Source: Aptenodytes patagonicus
Lineage: Eukaryota; Chordata; Aves; Sphenisciformes; Spheniscidae
Direction: 5' to 3'
DNA length: 64,000 nucleotides
Assembly (NCBI RefSeq): GCF_965638725.1
Contig: NC_134970.1
Coordinates: 6,678,001-6,742,000 of the forward strand
Shown here: positions 11,601 through 22,892 of the stretch, in pieces
Layout of the letters: every line of letters begins with the position of its first letter
Numbering within the stretch: the stretch's first letter is position 1
The notes under the pieces: model-generated
What the model saw: only the letters and a program-made list of their open reading frames with translations
Database searches by the model: none
What the model was told of the DNA's origin: nothing
Translations under genes and position numbers: made by a program

Positions 11601-14117
11601 AGCACCAGCTTTCCCTTCTCTGTGCAAAACCTGCCCACCCTCTCTGCCGGTGCATGAACTGTGTTGGAAAATATTTTTACTGGCTGGATTGAGCTTTTCA
11701 CAACAATGTTCATCTCCCTACAGCACTAGTCATCAATCAGCTGCAAACACATGCAGGGGTCCCAGCAGAGCTCCCCGCACCCCCAACAGCCCGACCGGAC
11801 AGAGCTCTCCCTGCACAGGATCCATCCCATCGCAGTGTCCCAGCGCTGGAGCTGGCACCCCAGTTTCATCCAGACTCAGGGTTTACTTTGAATTTGACTT
11901 TTAGGAACGTGAAAGTCAGAGCAGGTCCAGGCCTGCGGTATCGCTAATGTCGTTGCGGACACGGTGACTCGCAGCGCGGTTTACGAGTTACTGTGTAATG
12001 AAAGCTGGGTCATAAATTAAACCACATTACCCCCCGCAAATATTCGCGGCTTCTGTTCTTCCTGGTCAAGGGAGGCAAGGGAGTGCGAAAGGGTCAGCAG
12101 AGCAGAACGGAGAGCAAAGAGGGGACAGGTCCTGGCTGAGAGCTCAGCACTTGTCTGGGGACAGGGCAATGTGTGCTGCCCTTTCCTCCCGCTGCATCCA
12201 TCCCCATCGCCCCCTGCTCCCCCCAGCAGCCTTCACACCTCAACAGCAATCGGACCCACTGCTGGGGGGCTCCAGGGTGGTCCCTGATGCCATGCTTGGC
12301 ATCGGCAGAGGCAGGGATGGAGAAGGCTGGGACCTGCCCCAGGGAGCCATAAGCATCCCTGGCCAGCTCTCACCCCGCCAGGGGACACCTCCCCGTTCAG
12401 CTCCTTGCGGCTGTACTCCCCTCCGTGGGCCTGACCCTGTAAATATTTGCACACAGCTTAGCTGCACTGGGAAGGCAGCACGGCTTTATTTGCACAGCAC
12501 AGTGTGATCTCCTGGCAAGACGTGCTGCAGCAATCACTGCACACACACGCATTCCCACCCAGCAAGGTTAGCACGTGTATGGGGACATACGCGCGCAGGT
12601 GCTTCTGCTAAGCACTCTTGTCCCTCAAGCAGTGACAGTGTGGAGTGCTAAAGCCAGTTTAAAGCCACGTGAGACCCAGTTACTTCTTTGTTTTTGCATG
12701 CACAGACTCCTTCGAAATGAAAATGAGATTTTCCTGCCTTGAATTTGCTTGGCTCCTGCAGAGGCAGTGTGTAACCTGGCATTATTAGCATGCAGTTTCT
12801 CATTATTTGTAATTAAGTAATTCACCCATTAGGCTATGGATTTGCTTTGCCAATCTTCCCCTCCTCTTTTCAAAGAGGGATTTATTTTTCACCGTCTTAC
12901 CTTTTTTAACCTCAGAGATGAATAAAAAAAGTTTGGCGAGTCTCCCCCTGCCTTGTCCTCTCCTGCCCTGTTAATCATTAGTGCTGAGATATCTGACATT
13001 TATGCTGTTTCAGTGAATGCTGTCTCATCTAATGAGAGAGGAGAAACTGCCTTCCTGGGTTGTGAAACAACCTGGCTGCAGGACCCCGCTGGGCTTGCGT
13101 TCGGGCAGGTCCATGGCGCAGAGGAGGTGGATCTGGATGGGGCCGGGATGCCCTCTGGATCCGTCCCCGCCATGATGGAGGCAGGGTGTGAGCTGGCAGC
13201 CTCTGAGCAGCAGGGTCTCTCTTCATTCCCATTTCTGGGCTGGCCATGGTGAGTGTCTTACCCAAAGTACTGGGGTTTGCAATTGTCTCGGAGCCATCAC
13301 ATCCACTCAAACTAGGATTTCTTCTCCTTTTTGTGGGAGAGTGCGGCTGTGTTTGAGTCACCTTCACCCCGTCTGCGTAGCCGAGGTCGGCAGCGCTTGC
13401 CCCAGGGTCTGTGGGAGGTCAGGAGCGATCCCCACATCACCCAGGCTTCGTGTGAGCCCCTGACTCACCCCGTGATGCCCAGGAGCCTCACCTGCCCCGG
13501 CTCCCATCAGACACAAAATCACTTTTTAGGAAAGACAGAGCAGTGCAGCCAATGCCACGGGGCTGTGGGGATCATTCAGCGACTGCCGATGAATCAGGGC
13601 TTGCTCAGCACCGGATGGGCAGAGGCTGCAACCTCCGCACGGTGGAGCCGGGACATGCACCCAGGGGCTGTACAGATACGGGGCAAGTGAAAAAAAACCC
13701 ACAGCCGGCTCTGGAGCAAGTCTGGAGGCACAGCCACGCCAGCCAGACCCTACCCCAAAGAAAGGCAAACCAGACCAAAAATATATCCAACACGGGGCAA
13801 GGATGCATTTCCAGAGCCATTTTCCCATGCAGTGCTCAGCTTCCCCAGGCAGCAGAAACAAATCTGCCTCTGATCTTGCCCACCCATGAGAAACTCCAGC
13901 AGTGCCAAGCACTCGCTGGGGCTGACACCACCTCTGCAAGCAACACCCCTCGCGCTGGCTGTCCCCTCTTCCCATCCTCCCCAACCCCCCTCAGCTGAGG
14001 CTCGCCATGCCAGCAGCCCACCCTCACCCCCTCCCTCCCGCCGGTGGAAAGGGTTAAGCATTAAACCACAAGCACCTACCTGGAGAGATCGGACCAGTTC
14101 CTTCTGCTAACAGACAT
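5512..14117 (-). CDS. LAD1: LAD1, ladinin-1 (8 coding exons, 400 aa)
   Basis: Ladinin-1 is an epithelial protein first described as an anchoring-filament/basement-membrane autoantigen and later linked to actin regulation. Eight minus-strand exons join in frame: 14117-14080, 10878-10738, 9330-8823, 8408-8265, 7524-7475, 6616-6544, 6157-6029, 5631-5512. All have AG acceptors and GT donors, and together they total 1203 nt (400 codons plus stop). Diagnostic blocks shared with human ladinin-1 are the N-terminal MSVSRRNWSDLSS, then LARQRTLEDEEEQQ, a YSSSIRRTSPRTVSFR block, GEKLEKY, GVASKR(N)FFE and the C-terminal VTSRINLWISR. The central exon is charged (Glu, Lys, Arg, Gln) and shorter than in human (517 aa total), lacking the Ser-Glu-Lys repeat array I associate with the human protein. 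No signal peptide or membrane segment is visible. The start codon is placed by similarity to human MAVSRKDW. It lies between TNNT2 and TNNI1, as in human. Confidence 0.93.
6029..6157 (-). CDS. LAD1: LAD1 coding exon 7
   Basis: 43 codons starting RSEVVKSS and containing EGVASKRNFFEASAPSKAEP, which aligns with human GVASKRHLFEKELAGQSRAEP. Acceptor CTCCTCCCAG, donor AAG|GTAAGA. Confidence 0.94.
6544..6616 (-). CDS. LAD1: LAD1 coding exon 6
   Basis: 73 nt encoding ASLRIPGSSTTIGEKLEKY then TSAVQ, matching human ASMKLPDNTVKLGEKLERYHTAI. Acceptor CTTCTTCACCAG, donor CAG|GTACCG. Confidence 0.92.
7475..7524 (-). CDS. LAD1: LAD1 coding exon 5 (50 nt)
   Basis: This short exon encodes MISRKQKEESQSPLTR plus two bases of a Ser codon, matching human MKPKKENSETTLTRS. 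Acceptor TGTCTTCCAG; donor AG|GTCAGC is non-optimal at position +3. It is required to link phase 0 of exon 4 to phase 2 of exon 6, which supports it strongly. Confidence 0.88.
8265..8408 (-). CDS. LAD1: LAD1 coding exon 4
   Basis: 48 codons. It carries the most conserved ladinin segment, THVTYSSSIRRTSPRTVSFR, a Ser/Arg-rich block. Acceptor TTTTTTCTCAG, donor CGG|GTAAGA, phase 0 at both ends. Confidence 0.94.
8823..9330 (-). CDS. LAD1: LAD1 coding exon 3 (large central exon)
   Basis: 508 nt. It opens with a Pro-Gln-Ser-Leu block followed by LEDEEERKLSEVLKTQEGRR, which aligns with the human DEDEDIQSILRTRQERRQR block. The rest is a low-complexity, highly charged linker rich in Gln, Glu, Gly and Arg, without the human SEK-type repeats. 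Acceptor CTGTCTCTAG, donor CAG|GTGAGC, ends in phase 0. Confidence 0.9.
10738..10878 (-). CDS. LAD1: LAD1 coding exon 2
   Basis: It encodes LARQRTLEDEEEQQRERRRR followed by a Ser/Pro-rich stretch, nearly identical to human at its start. The acceptor is CCCAAACAG and the donor AG|GTGCGTG. Length is 141 nt, phase 2 in and phase 2 out. The acidic-then-basic run is likely helical. Confidence 0.95.
10879..14079 (-). other. LAD1: LAD1 intron 1, with AT-rich conserved-element candidate
   Basis: A 3.2-kb intron. Most is GC-rich and featureless, but 12640-13040 is abruptly AT-rich and packed with homeodomain-type TAAT cores (12810-12822 TAATTAAGTAATT) and octamer-like GCAT motifs. A T-tract lies at about 11550-11565. 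No extra exon is recognised. Confidence 0.6.
12640..13040. promoter_or_regulatory. Candidate conserved non-coding enhancer in LAD1 intron 1
   Basis: An AT-rich island in GC-rich surroundings with clustered TAAT cores, ATTAGCATGC, GTAATTAAG, CATTATTTG and ATCATTAG. It has no coding potential in frame with LAD1. Composition and motif density resemble developmental enhancers. This is inference only; no alignment was possible. Confidence 0.35.
14080..14117 (-). CDS. LAD1: LAD1 coding exon 1
   Basis: The start codon is at 14117-14115. Twelve codons plus two bases encode MSVSRRNWSDLS, and the exon ends at donor AG|GTAGGT. It leaves phase 2, completed by the first base of exon 2 to give Ser. Confidence 0.9.
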
Positions 14118-15599
14118 TCCTGCTTTCCGTGCGTTTCAGAGAGCCCCCAAAACTTGTGCCGGCATCAAGGCCAAGGTGCTGTCGGACCCACAGGGATCTG
14201 CACTGCCTTGGAGACTCTGCTCCCCGAGGAGAGAGGAACTCCCTGCAAGGTTATTTCCCTGTGCACCTTTACCCTGCCTGCAACCCGTTTACCACCACGC
14301 TGCATCACATGGTTTCTTATCTACCTTGACAGAGGCAAGGCTGTAATTTGTCTACTAGCGGCGCCGTGCAAAAGACGCCCTGCCCAGGAGTGCCACGCAA
14401 AAGCAAATCACTCCTCACTGCCTGCTGTGCCAGGGTTTGAGCAGAGACCCGCGCTCGGGGCTCGATCTATCCAGGTCTCTCAGGGTTTCAGAGACAACTC
14501 CCTGCAGAGAACCTGTTTTACCAGCCACTCTCCACCAGTCAACAACTCCTCCAACACCGGTGGAGGAGGTGAATTACCTTGGGCTGAGTGGGAGGAGGCT
14601 GGCTCCCAGGGATCCAAAACAGTCATTAAAACACCTCCGTCTGGGTGCAGTCCAGCCCTTTCCAAAGAGCATGGGAGGGTGCCCTGCTCCCTTCAGCCTT
14701 TTCTGGATGTCTTGGATTGAGGCATCATGGCCTCCCCTGTCGTTATGAGCTTTGCTGCAGTAGAGAGCACTCACGAAGTCTCAGAGGAAGTGGCTGAAGC
14801 ATGGAGGTGTCCAATTTTTGGGTGCTGAAGCCCTGTGCCAGAGGGGAGCTGTGTGCCCAGGCTCATCCCATGCCTGGACCCAGTCCATCAAACCTTTCAT
14901 CCCCCCTGGGCTGGTTTCAAGACCCCATCGCCGCACGTTCACACAGGGCAACACTCTCCTTCAAAGGGCAGGTGTGAAGGCAATGGGCGGACTATCTTAT
15001 CAGGGTGACAGGGGCACCCAGACACAGCAGAGCCAGGTCCAAGCCTGGTTTTTACCTGGGGCAGCCCCGGTGCACAGCCTGGCTGGGACCTCAGTGCTCC
15101 CACTTCTGAGGGTGGCCGGGCAGCTATCACAGCAGATGCCTACAGAAAAAGTCATCCAGGACCCCTTGAGTACAAATTCAGTCTCTGATCCTGGTGAGAT
15201 CCATCTCTCCGCCAGCCCGAGAGACTGATTATAAGGCTGGGCTTGCCACGCATGCCTCCAGCCCACAGGGGTGTGCCCGGGACCTGAGCAACCAAAGGAA
15301 CTATTTTAATCAAAGGTTCCTGATTAAAATTCCATTTCTAAAAGACAGCCATGTCAAATGAGCCGTCCGCTCTGAGTAAGGCTCGTTCTCTGTTTTCCTT
15401 TCTTCTTGCAGTAACCGATTATCTTTTAAGTGTTTTCATACACACAGAAAATTCAGCGCGTTGTGGCATAAGGAAAAAAAAATTACTTAAATAACCTCGC
15501 AAGCATCCTGCTAATTGCTGACAAGCTATATATAGCAGTTCAGCATCAGCAAGATACCATAAAGCAATAAACCTTCCTGATTAATGTGCAGTGAGCACT

Positions 15600-15720
15600 T
15601 TACTTGCAAAACTCATTGCCAAAGGATATCACTGAAGCATTGGACTTAACAGGATTTTAAAAAGGATTAGACTGAACGTAGTGAAAGAACACCCTCAGCT
15701 AGGATCTACATGGCAAACAA
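15600..15720 (+). mobile_element. Degraded CR1/L3-type LINE fragment (tentative)
   Basis: Phrases such as CTCATTGCCAAAGGAT and TTTTAAAAAGGATTAGAC resemble the 3' portion of CR1/L3 elements (the conserved '...CTCATTGCCACAGGATGT...' region). It is short and diverged; the call comes from memory of the family consensus, not alignment. Confidence 0.3.
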
Positions 15721-16239
15721 ATATAAAACCTCACAGTTTGTGATTCTTCTTATTATTAAGATGAAGAAATTCTAGACAGGCATTTAGTGGCTGGGGATTA
15801 GGCAGAGGACAAGCCTTGATGACACTCACCCTTCACACTCCCCTGGTCTTTATTTTCAGCTCCGAGACCTTTTGAGCTGAATGTGGTTTCCTCTTTAGTT
15901 AAGACCCCTCAGTGGGTTTCTCCTCCATGGATTTGCCCGGTTTCCCTCAAACCCAGGAAAATTGTCAGTATAAAAAACATCCTTCAGCAAGGAGTTCCCC
16001 AGGTCTATTCCCCACTGCTGGAAAGGTTCCCTCCTCTCCTTCAATTTGGATGAGGTCCTGCTGAGCTGGTTGGCAGCACAAAGCATTGATCTCTCATGGT
16101 TTGAGATTTTTGCTGCCACGGAGCATTTAGCTCATGTTTTCCTTGATGTTCCTCATGTTTTTTCATGTTCAGCATAATCCCAAGCTATCACTCCCAAGCA
16201 GGCAATGGCCAGCCTACAGCCCATCAACTTATATATGAA

Positions 16240-16520
16240 GTCATGTTGGATTTTTCCCTCTGTGTGTTACCTTATACTCCTCCAAACATCCCTTGCCATT
16301 TTATCTCCAAACCCCAAGTCCTGCAAGATCCTTCTGAACATCTGTGTCATCAGTCTTCATCTCTGCTATGCCGAATACACAAGAATTATCAGCAGAGTCT
16401 GTTATCTCACCAATGTTTCCTATCTGTTAATTGATTATTTACCTCTACTTGGACTTTCCCTCTTAGCCGTGGCTGACCTAAAGGTCTTTGCTTCTGGAAA
16501 TCCAGAAAAACTCTTATCTA
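16240..16520 (-). mobile_element. Degraded CR1/L3-type LINE fragment, antisense (tentative)
   Basis: Plus-strand text such as GCCATTTTATCTCC and GCAAGATCCTTCTGAACATC resembles the antisense of a CR1/L3 reverse-transcriptase 3' region. No open reading frame survives. Confidence 0.3.
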
Positions 16521-19500
16521 CCAGGTGACCCTTATCCACAAGCTCATTGACGCCTTCAGCAAATGCCGGTCACTTTGTGAGACCGGAGTTCCCTTTACAA
16601 AAGTTATTTTTGGCCACCCTGAGCTCATCACCGAAGTCCAGACCAAACTGCAGGTCCACAAAGCTGAAGGTGATGAAATTAGGCAGGGGCATGAGTCCAT
16701 GCAGGGAAGGGATGCTCAGAGGAACCAGTCTGACATTCATCCAGATCTGCTCTATGCACCAGGCTGTTTTACCTGCTGTCCCAGATCTACAGCCAGAAGA
16801 GGAAAGCTATGTGCTCTTGGCCGAGGGAGTTGTGCCAAGGGACTCTGCTGTGTGCAGGCAAGTCTCTAGTGTAAAACCGCACTTCTCTCCGGGTACCCAC
16901 TTTGCCCAGGGGTGGCTTTCCAGCCGCGTTGCAGGAGGGCTCTGCTGGCAGACCTGCATCTGCTTGCGGAGCTTAAGGAGGCCAGATCTTCATCTGGTGC
17001 AGATCAGCAGAAGACACCTATTTATGCCCACTAAGGAGCTAAACCAGTATCAGCAGGGTTGTTTTTTTTTCCCTTGGGAACAGTGTCCTGTGTCTCATCC
17101 CGACGCAGAGCCTGTTTCTTTGGCTACAGGGCAGTGGAGAGCTTCCAGTTTCCACAACTGTGCTGTAATTAGGGCATTCCTCAACCTTGCCCCGGGGCCC
17201 AGCGGTGAACCCTCCACCTCCACCCTTTTTGCCTGTGCCGGTCCCCCAGCATCGGCCACGGCTCAGCTCCTCCCTTGGCTCCACAGGCTCACCCCTGCCG
17301 CACTGCCGGTGGTGGAGTGGAGTCAGCAGCATCGTCTGCCCAGGTTTCCCCACTGGGCTGGGGCGTGGGGCTCGATGGCCAGGAAAAGGGGTTTTTCACC
17401 CTTGCTCAGCTGCCATCCCATCGCCGCAGCAGGCAACAGCTCACAAAGGTCCCACCAGCAAATGCTTTAAAAATCTCCGCTCACCCACACACACGGAGGT
17501 CTCCCTGCATCCCCGTGCTGGTGCTCTGCAGGCACTGGGATGGTCCAGGGCTGTCCTTCCCCAGCTACAATTCCTTCAGCTTTTGGAAAGATGTGTGTGA
17601 TGCACTAGAAACTGAGAGTACAGAGATACCTCTGCTGTGCAAAGCAAGCCAGAAAGTGTCTGAGATTGGTGTGTGTTTGCTCAGAAACCAAACAAAACCC
17701 GACCACAGACTTTCCTGTTTTCTGTAGGAAAAGAATAACCATTGTCAAAACTGCCTTGCACCTAGCTAGCAGAGGGCTTTTTTTCATTTATAATTTGACT
17801 TTTTTTAAGAAAAGAAATAGTTTAGACAAATCTTGGTTCAGAAATGCCACCGTGGTGCCCCATGGATGCTATAGTGTCCTTCAGGTTCCCATTCTCCTCT
17901 GCAGATTGGCCTCCTCAGTAGATGCCATCTCCTGTGATGCCCCAGGTCTAACAATGAAGAACCGTGGACATCCCCCAAAAGTGGTGTCAATGGAAAATTT
18001 TCAGGTCATGGATAGAATAAGTGTGACTCATTGCCAGCACCTGTATGGCAGGCTGCATCCCTCATAGCACATGGAATCAGTTGCAATTAATGAGAAATCC
18101 CCTCTGATGTGAGCAGTGAGTGAGAGGGTTCAGGCCACAGCAAAGGAAGATGGACAGGATGGACGTACCCCACTCACACCAAGTGCCATACCCCAACCCA
18201 GCCCCGTCCTTGCAGGACACAAGCCTGGAGGGCTGCAGGAGGGGAAAATGGGGGTAAAGAAACCCTTTTCTTCCCATTTTATACTGCAGGGGACACACAG
18301 GACCCACAGTGACGACTCACGGTGGTTGTTACAACCCTGCCGATGGGGCGCAGTTGCCGATGGGTTGCCTCCTGCGCAGCTGCAGCCGCGGGGTTTGATC
18401 CTGCACCTGCAGCACCACGGAGGCCACGGGGGGCCGTGGGGGGGGGTAATGTTTAACCTTTACCACCAGGGACTGCAGCCTGGTGTTAACCCCTGCACAG
18501 GGCAGGGTGCTGCAGTGGTCTTCAGAGGCCGTGGGATAAACTTTACCCCTTCCCACCCCGGGGTTGCCCATCACTGCTAATCCTCCTCCCCTTCCTCCCT
18601 TTGCAGGTCCAGCCACCAGCTGAGCTGCAAATATGCTCAGGGAAATATCTGGGCACAGTTCAGATGTCTCTAGGCATGACCGATTAGCAAGGAGGTCACA
18701 GAACGTCCTAGGAAAGGAAGGGACCATCTTACAGCCAACTAGGAGGGATATTTCTGAAAGGCCACGTCAGGCCAAGCCCTTTGAATCTCCCTCATTGCAG
18801 TTTTGCCAGCAAAACCTTTCCAGCAGAAAATCATTGGGTTGATTAATATTTTTTTCTACTGTCCAATTTAATTTGCAATTTCTGCAATTTCAGGCTTCCA
18901 GCTCTTTGCTTTGGGGACTCTTGGCTGCAATGGAGCAACCTGGAGGACGGCAGGGACAGGGCTCTGCTCAGTTCAAGGAGACAGGACTGACTTACGCAGT
19001 TCTTCTGGAAATAAATACAATTTCATTAGCAACTGCCCAGCATCAGCTTCTCTCCTTAAGAAGAGCCTTGCAAGTCCCCCATTTGGGCTGAATTTTCAGT
19101 AAAAAGAGATTACCGTAGGGTTCCCTTCTAATGCAGAGAGAAGAAATTGAGATATTGTCACCTGGGAGGGAAGCAACACTGGGACTGCAGAGGTGGCCTG
19201 GTGCAAGGGAAGCCAGGCGCATCCTGGGATGAAAGGTTCAAACTGCCCCTTTTACCAAGGGGAGAGCTGGGCTCCCAGCTGGCCCAGAGCTACAGAAGCA
19301 GCTCCAGAGCACAGGTGGAGGAGAAGACTTGGCTCCCAGTCCCCCAGTCCAACCAGGAGAGCCTTGTGCTCAGAGCAGACAGCTGCATTTTCCCTTGAGA
19401 TTCAATCCCTGTAAAGAGATGGGGGTTTTCCATGTTTCTAATAAAATGGAAATCCATAAAACTTTGTGTTCCCATGACCCATCAATGTGGTTTTCCACCA

Positions 19501-22029
19501 GAGAAGGATGAAAATGGGACACGGTGACTGGGGAGCATCATACTTTGAAAAAATAGGGGAACTTGCAGAGCGAAGAGTTTTGGGGTTGGGGTTTTCTCTC
19601 CCTCCCTCAATCTAAAACACAAGGCAGCCATGCAAAGTCATCTATAGCCTACGATGAGTGCATGTGGGCTCTGGGATCTTGCTGAGTACACCCTGGCTGG
19701 CTCTTACTGTGGCTGCAGAGACATATTGGTGAGCCCTGAGGTTTTGCTCTGCAGCAGTTTTGGGGGTCTTGGTGCGCAGGATCTGACGTTGAGCTGGACA
19801 CGGGCGCAGGCTGGCTGCCGAGCATCGACCGGAGCCTGGTCCCACGGCACCCATCACCCATATTGTCTTTCATTTCACTACCATCCCTCCCCGCCCCACA
19901 AACGCCATCCCCCTTTTTTTTTTTAAATTACCAAGTTAGCATAATTGCACTAAGCTCAGAGCAACTGTTCTCGACCCGGACTTGGCTTGCCATTTTCTAC
20001 TTCTGTTCCAGGTCTGAAGAAGGCTTTGTTTCCATGAAACCTCTCTTGCATTTTCCAGCTATACCAGTTGGTCAGGTAACAGTTATTACCTCTCCCTACA
20101 CACCTTTCTTCCTCTGCCAGGATCGCTGCCGAGTGTGTGAGTTCCCTCTGGGGATAGCATGTGCAGCGAGATCCCAGGACACTGCCTCGGCACAGCTCCC
20201 GCTCGGGCAGCGAGCTCAGAGGGGCGAGATCGTGGCCGAAACCTTTTGCCTCCAGTGGTGGGGTAGGTTGGGCCGTGGCAGCATCCTGGGATCTCGCCAC
20301 ACATGATCTCCGGTCACCTTCGAAAGCAGAGTCGCTTGGGTTGGCCAAGACGGAGACACACTTCCCAGGGCTGCGCCTGCTGGGGACCCATCCCGAGGCG
20401 CGCAGGGGGAGGACAAGCAGTCCTGGCGCCATGCTAGACTGCAGCTGCTCTGCCGAATTAAGCTTGGAAAGGAAAAAATGGGTGGAAAAGGCTCTGTGTG
20501 CCATGCAACCACTCCGGTCATGCAGGGGGTGATCCTGGCCCCAGTTAGCGGGATGCTGATGGGGATGGAGGGTCAAGTGGAAAGACTGAGCATCTGTGCT
20601 TGCTAAGGAAGCGAATGTGTATTTTCCACCTGACAGCTACCTCTGATCTAACCCTAATTTGGGGAAGAGTTTTCATATTGAGTCTTAAATTCTCTGTGAA
20701 GGAACTGCTGGGTGTTGTGGCAGCCTGAGTGCTAATGACCATGCTAGAAATAAGTGTTCCCATCGGTCGCCATCTGCCCTAACCCTCTTTGCCCAGGGAC
20801 AAAAGTGAGTGGTTGGGCTCAGTATTCCTGAATTGGCCAAAGGAGGGGATGTGATGCCCAGAGCAATCCGGCTGTCCTGCCGGTTTGGAGCCCAAGCCCA
20901 AACCCACCTCCCTACAATGGCTTTCCCTCTCTTGCACTGCTGGCCACTGAGCTACCCGAGTCTGCTGCAGAAAGTCCTGCAAGAGCCAACTGCATGGGGC
21001 CACCTTTTTGTGCCCCTAAAGAAATGCAATGTTCTTCTGGGAAGATTGAGCTCTGTTGGAGACCGCGCACTTTTTGATGCTGTTTCCTTCCAGCCCTGGT
21101 GCCTGTCCGGGGACTTGCACTTTGCTTCGAGATTATAGCATTTTCTGTACTTTACAAGCTCACTACACAGGGACAGGGGTGTGCTGCAAAACACCCATGG
21201 TGTGGCACAAGTTTGAAACCATGGATGCTGCGATTCCTCTGGGTACCTTGGGGACATGGACAAGGCATTGCTACAACCACCAAGAGCACCCCGTGGGGGC
21301 TGAGGCTCAGCATCTCCTGCAGTGCAACCAGGCAGAAGACCCAATTTGGTGTGAATTCTCACCAATTCTCCCCTCCAGCCCTGCTCTGGAGTTGAGCTGG
21401 CACATTCTCAGCTGCTTGCACCCAACCACCTGCAGTCTGGGGGGCTGTGATACCGAAGATGATAGGACTAGTGGGGAAGCACAAGCTGTTTGGCCTGAAA
21501 GACGGATTCATCTCATGGTCTCCTGAAACATTGTTCGAATTAAGCCTTGAAACAGGGCTGCCCCAATTCCCACAGCTCCAGTGCCTGTGACGGGGCAGCC
21601 GGTGGGAGAGTTGGTGCCTGGGTGAGCAAGCTCTGAAGGCTTTTCCAAAACCAGAGGAGAAGGAGGGGTGGGGGGAGCCGGTAGACAGCCATCTCCGCGC
21701 TGAGACCCGAGCCTTGCTGCTTGAGAGGCTGGTGCATCACTGGAGCCTGGCAAGGGCTGTGGTGCATGGGAGGGGAGAGGGGTGGCCTGTGCATGGGGCC
21801 AGGGGGGTCTCAGCAGAGCTGGTGGGGCACCAGGGACACCAGGGAGCAGCCTGGGGGGATGGAAGAGATGAGCCCAAAGCAAGTCTGATCCCAGGGTGTG
21901 CTGCCGGCCTGAATGCCGGCACGAGGACATTGCAGGGTGGCAGGAAAGGACCAGGGCATCTTCCCCACCAGGCTGTGGACCAGCACCTGCCCCTGGCCAA
22001 TGCTCCCACAAGGATGAGCCCACGTGGCA

Positions 22030-22413
22030 CTCTGCCCGAGAGACTGTCCTTTAATACACGTGCAGCCGCGTGGGTACATTTCAGGCTGCACCCGCCGGAG
22101 GATGGGGGAGTGGGAGGACCAGCAGCTGTCTCTGGGGCCTCTCTGCAGTGGTGGAAGGAGAGGGATGGCCAGTGACCCCTTGGAGACAGCATGGCCCGTG
22201 CAGGTGATACCGGGGAGCCGCTATGCCGGGGCCGTGCGGGAGCAGGGCTGATGGCAGAGCTGAAAGAAAGAAGCTCAAATCTCCTTCCCACACAGTTGTC
22301 CATGTGTTTCAGCTCGGTGGTGAATTCAGGGTAAGGGCGTAAAGAGCACAGAGGTGCAGCAAGGGAAAGGGCGGCAGGCAGCAGGGGTGGGGAGGCTTTT
22401 CTTCCTGATGCTC
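22030..22413 (-). other. TNNI1: TNNI1 3' UTR, possible separate last exon
   Basis: A strong acceptor (CTTTCCCACAG on the minus strand, AG at 22415-22414) precedes this segment, and an ATTAAA signal follows at 22050-22055. A donor GAG|GTAGGG lies three bases after the TNNI1 stop codon. The 3' UTR may therefore be spliced, with this as an untranslated last exon. The alternative is one unspliced 3' UTR from 22784 to about 22030. Confidence 0.45.
22050..22055 (-). terminator. TNNI1: TNNI1 polyadenylation signal candidate
   Basis: ATTAAA on the minus strand, the first recognisable signal downstream of the TNNI1 stop codon (about 730 nt). Confidence 0.5.
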
Positions 22414-22784
22414 CTGTGGGAAAGAAACAGAGCAGAGCAGTGGGGCAGAAGAGGATTTTTGCTGAAAGCAGCCCTGCTTCCAGCAGCCTAAAGCTGGTGC
22501 CAGCAACACCCACACTGTGCAGGATGAGTGCAGCTGGGTGGCTGACCCCAGATAGACAGGGAGGACAAGCTGGGAGAGGGGCATAGCTGCTGGGGGGGGC
22601 TCCATGGTGCAGACGTGTGGGACAGGTACCCGTCCCAAGTGTGGGGTGGGAGATGGGGCAGGTGATGCTTTTTTCTGTAATGAGGGGGGGGGTGTTTCTG
22701 CATTCACCCAGCCACAAGCACAGATCAGGGATGCTGCAGGGAGCATGGGGCATTGCAGGGGAAGGCGGACTGGTCCCCTACCTC

Positions 22785-22892
22785 TCACTGGCCCGTGGGG
22801 GACTTGGCAGCGTCGAACATCTTCTTTCGCCCCTCCATCCCCGACATGGCCTCCACGTTCTTGCGCCAATCACCCACTTCCACGGGGCGCTC
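22785..22892 (-). CDS. TNNI1: TNNI1 last coding exon
   Basis: Encodes [20 protein letters not shown] then [15 protein letters not shown] and TGA (22787-22785). Acceptor TCCCGGCAG. The C-terminal actin-binding 'mobile domain' of TnI. Donor-like GAG|GTAGGG follows the stop by three bases. Confidence 0.97.
   Translation of the reverse strand, partial: ERPVEVGDWRKNVEAMSGMEGRKKMFDAAKSPTGQ

Larger units (their letters stand above)
14118..22029. other. Intergenic, LAD1 upstream / TNNI1 downstream
   Basis: No protein-coding exon is recognised in about 7.9 kb. The first few hundred bases contain the LAD1 5' UTR and promoter, with no clear TATA box near the start codon. AT-rich sequence at 15300-15600 includes TATATATA at 15528-15535 and may be a conserved element. 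Probable old CR1/L3-type LINE debris lies around 15.6-15.7 and 16.2-16.5 kb. Confidence 0.55.

Noticed and set aside
15528-15535. TATATATA as the LAD1 TATA box
   Set aside because: It is 1.4 kb from the start codon with no evidence of an upstream LAD1 exon, inside a patch adjoining LINE debris.
21737-22753. 338-codon open frame on the minus strand
   Set aside because: Pro/Leu/Ser/Cys-rich with no family similarity; it overlaps the TNNI1 3' UTR and reflects GC bias.
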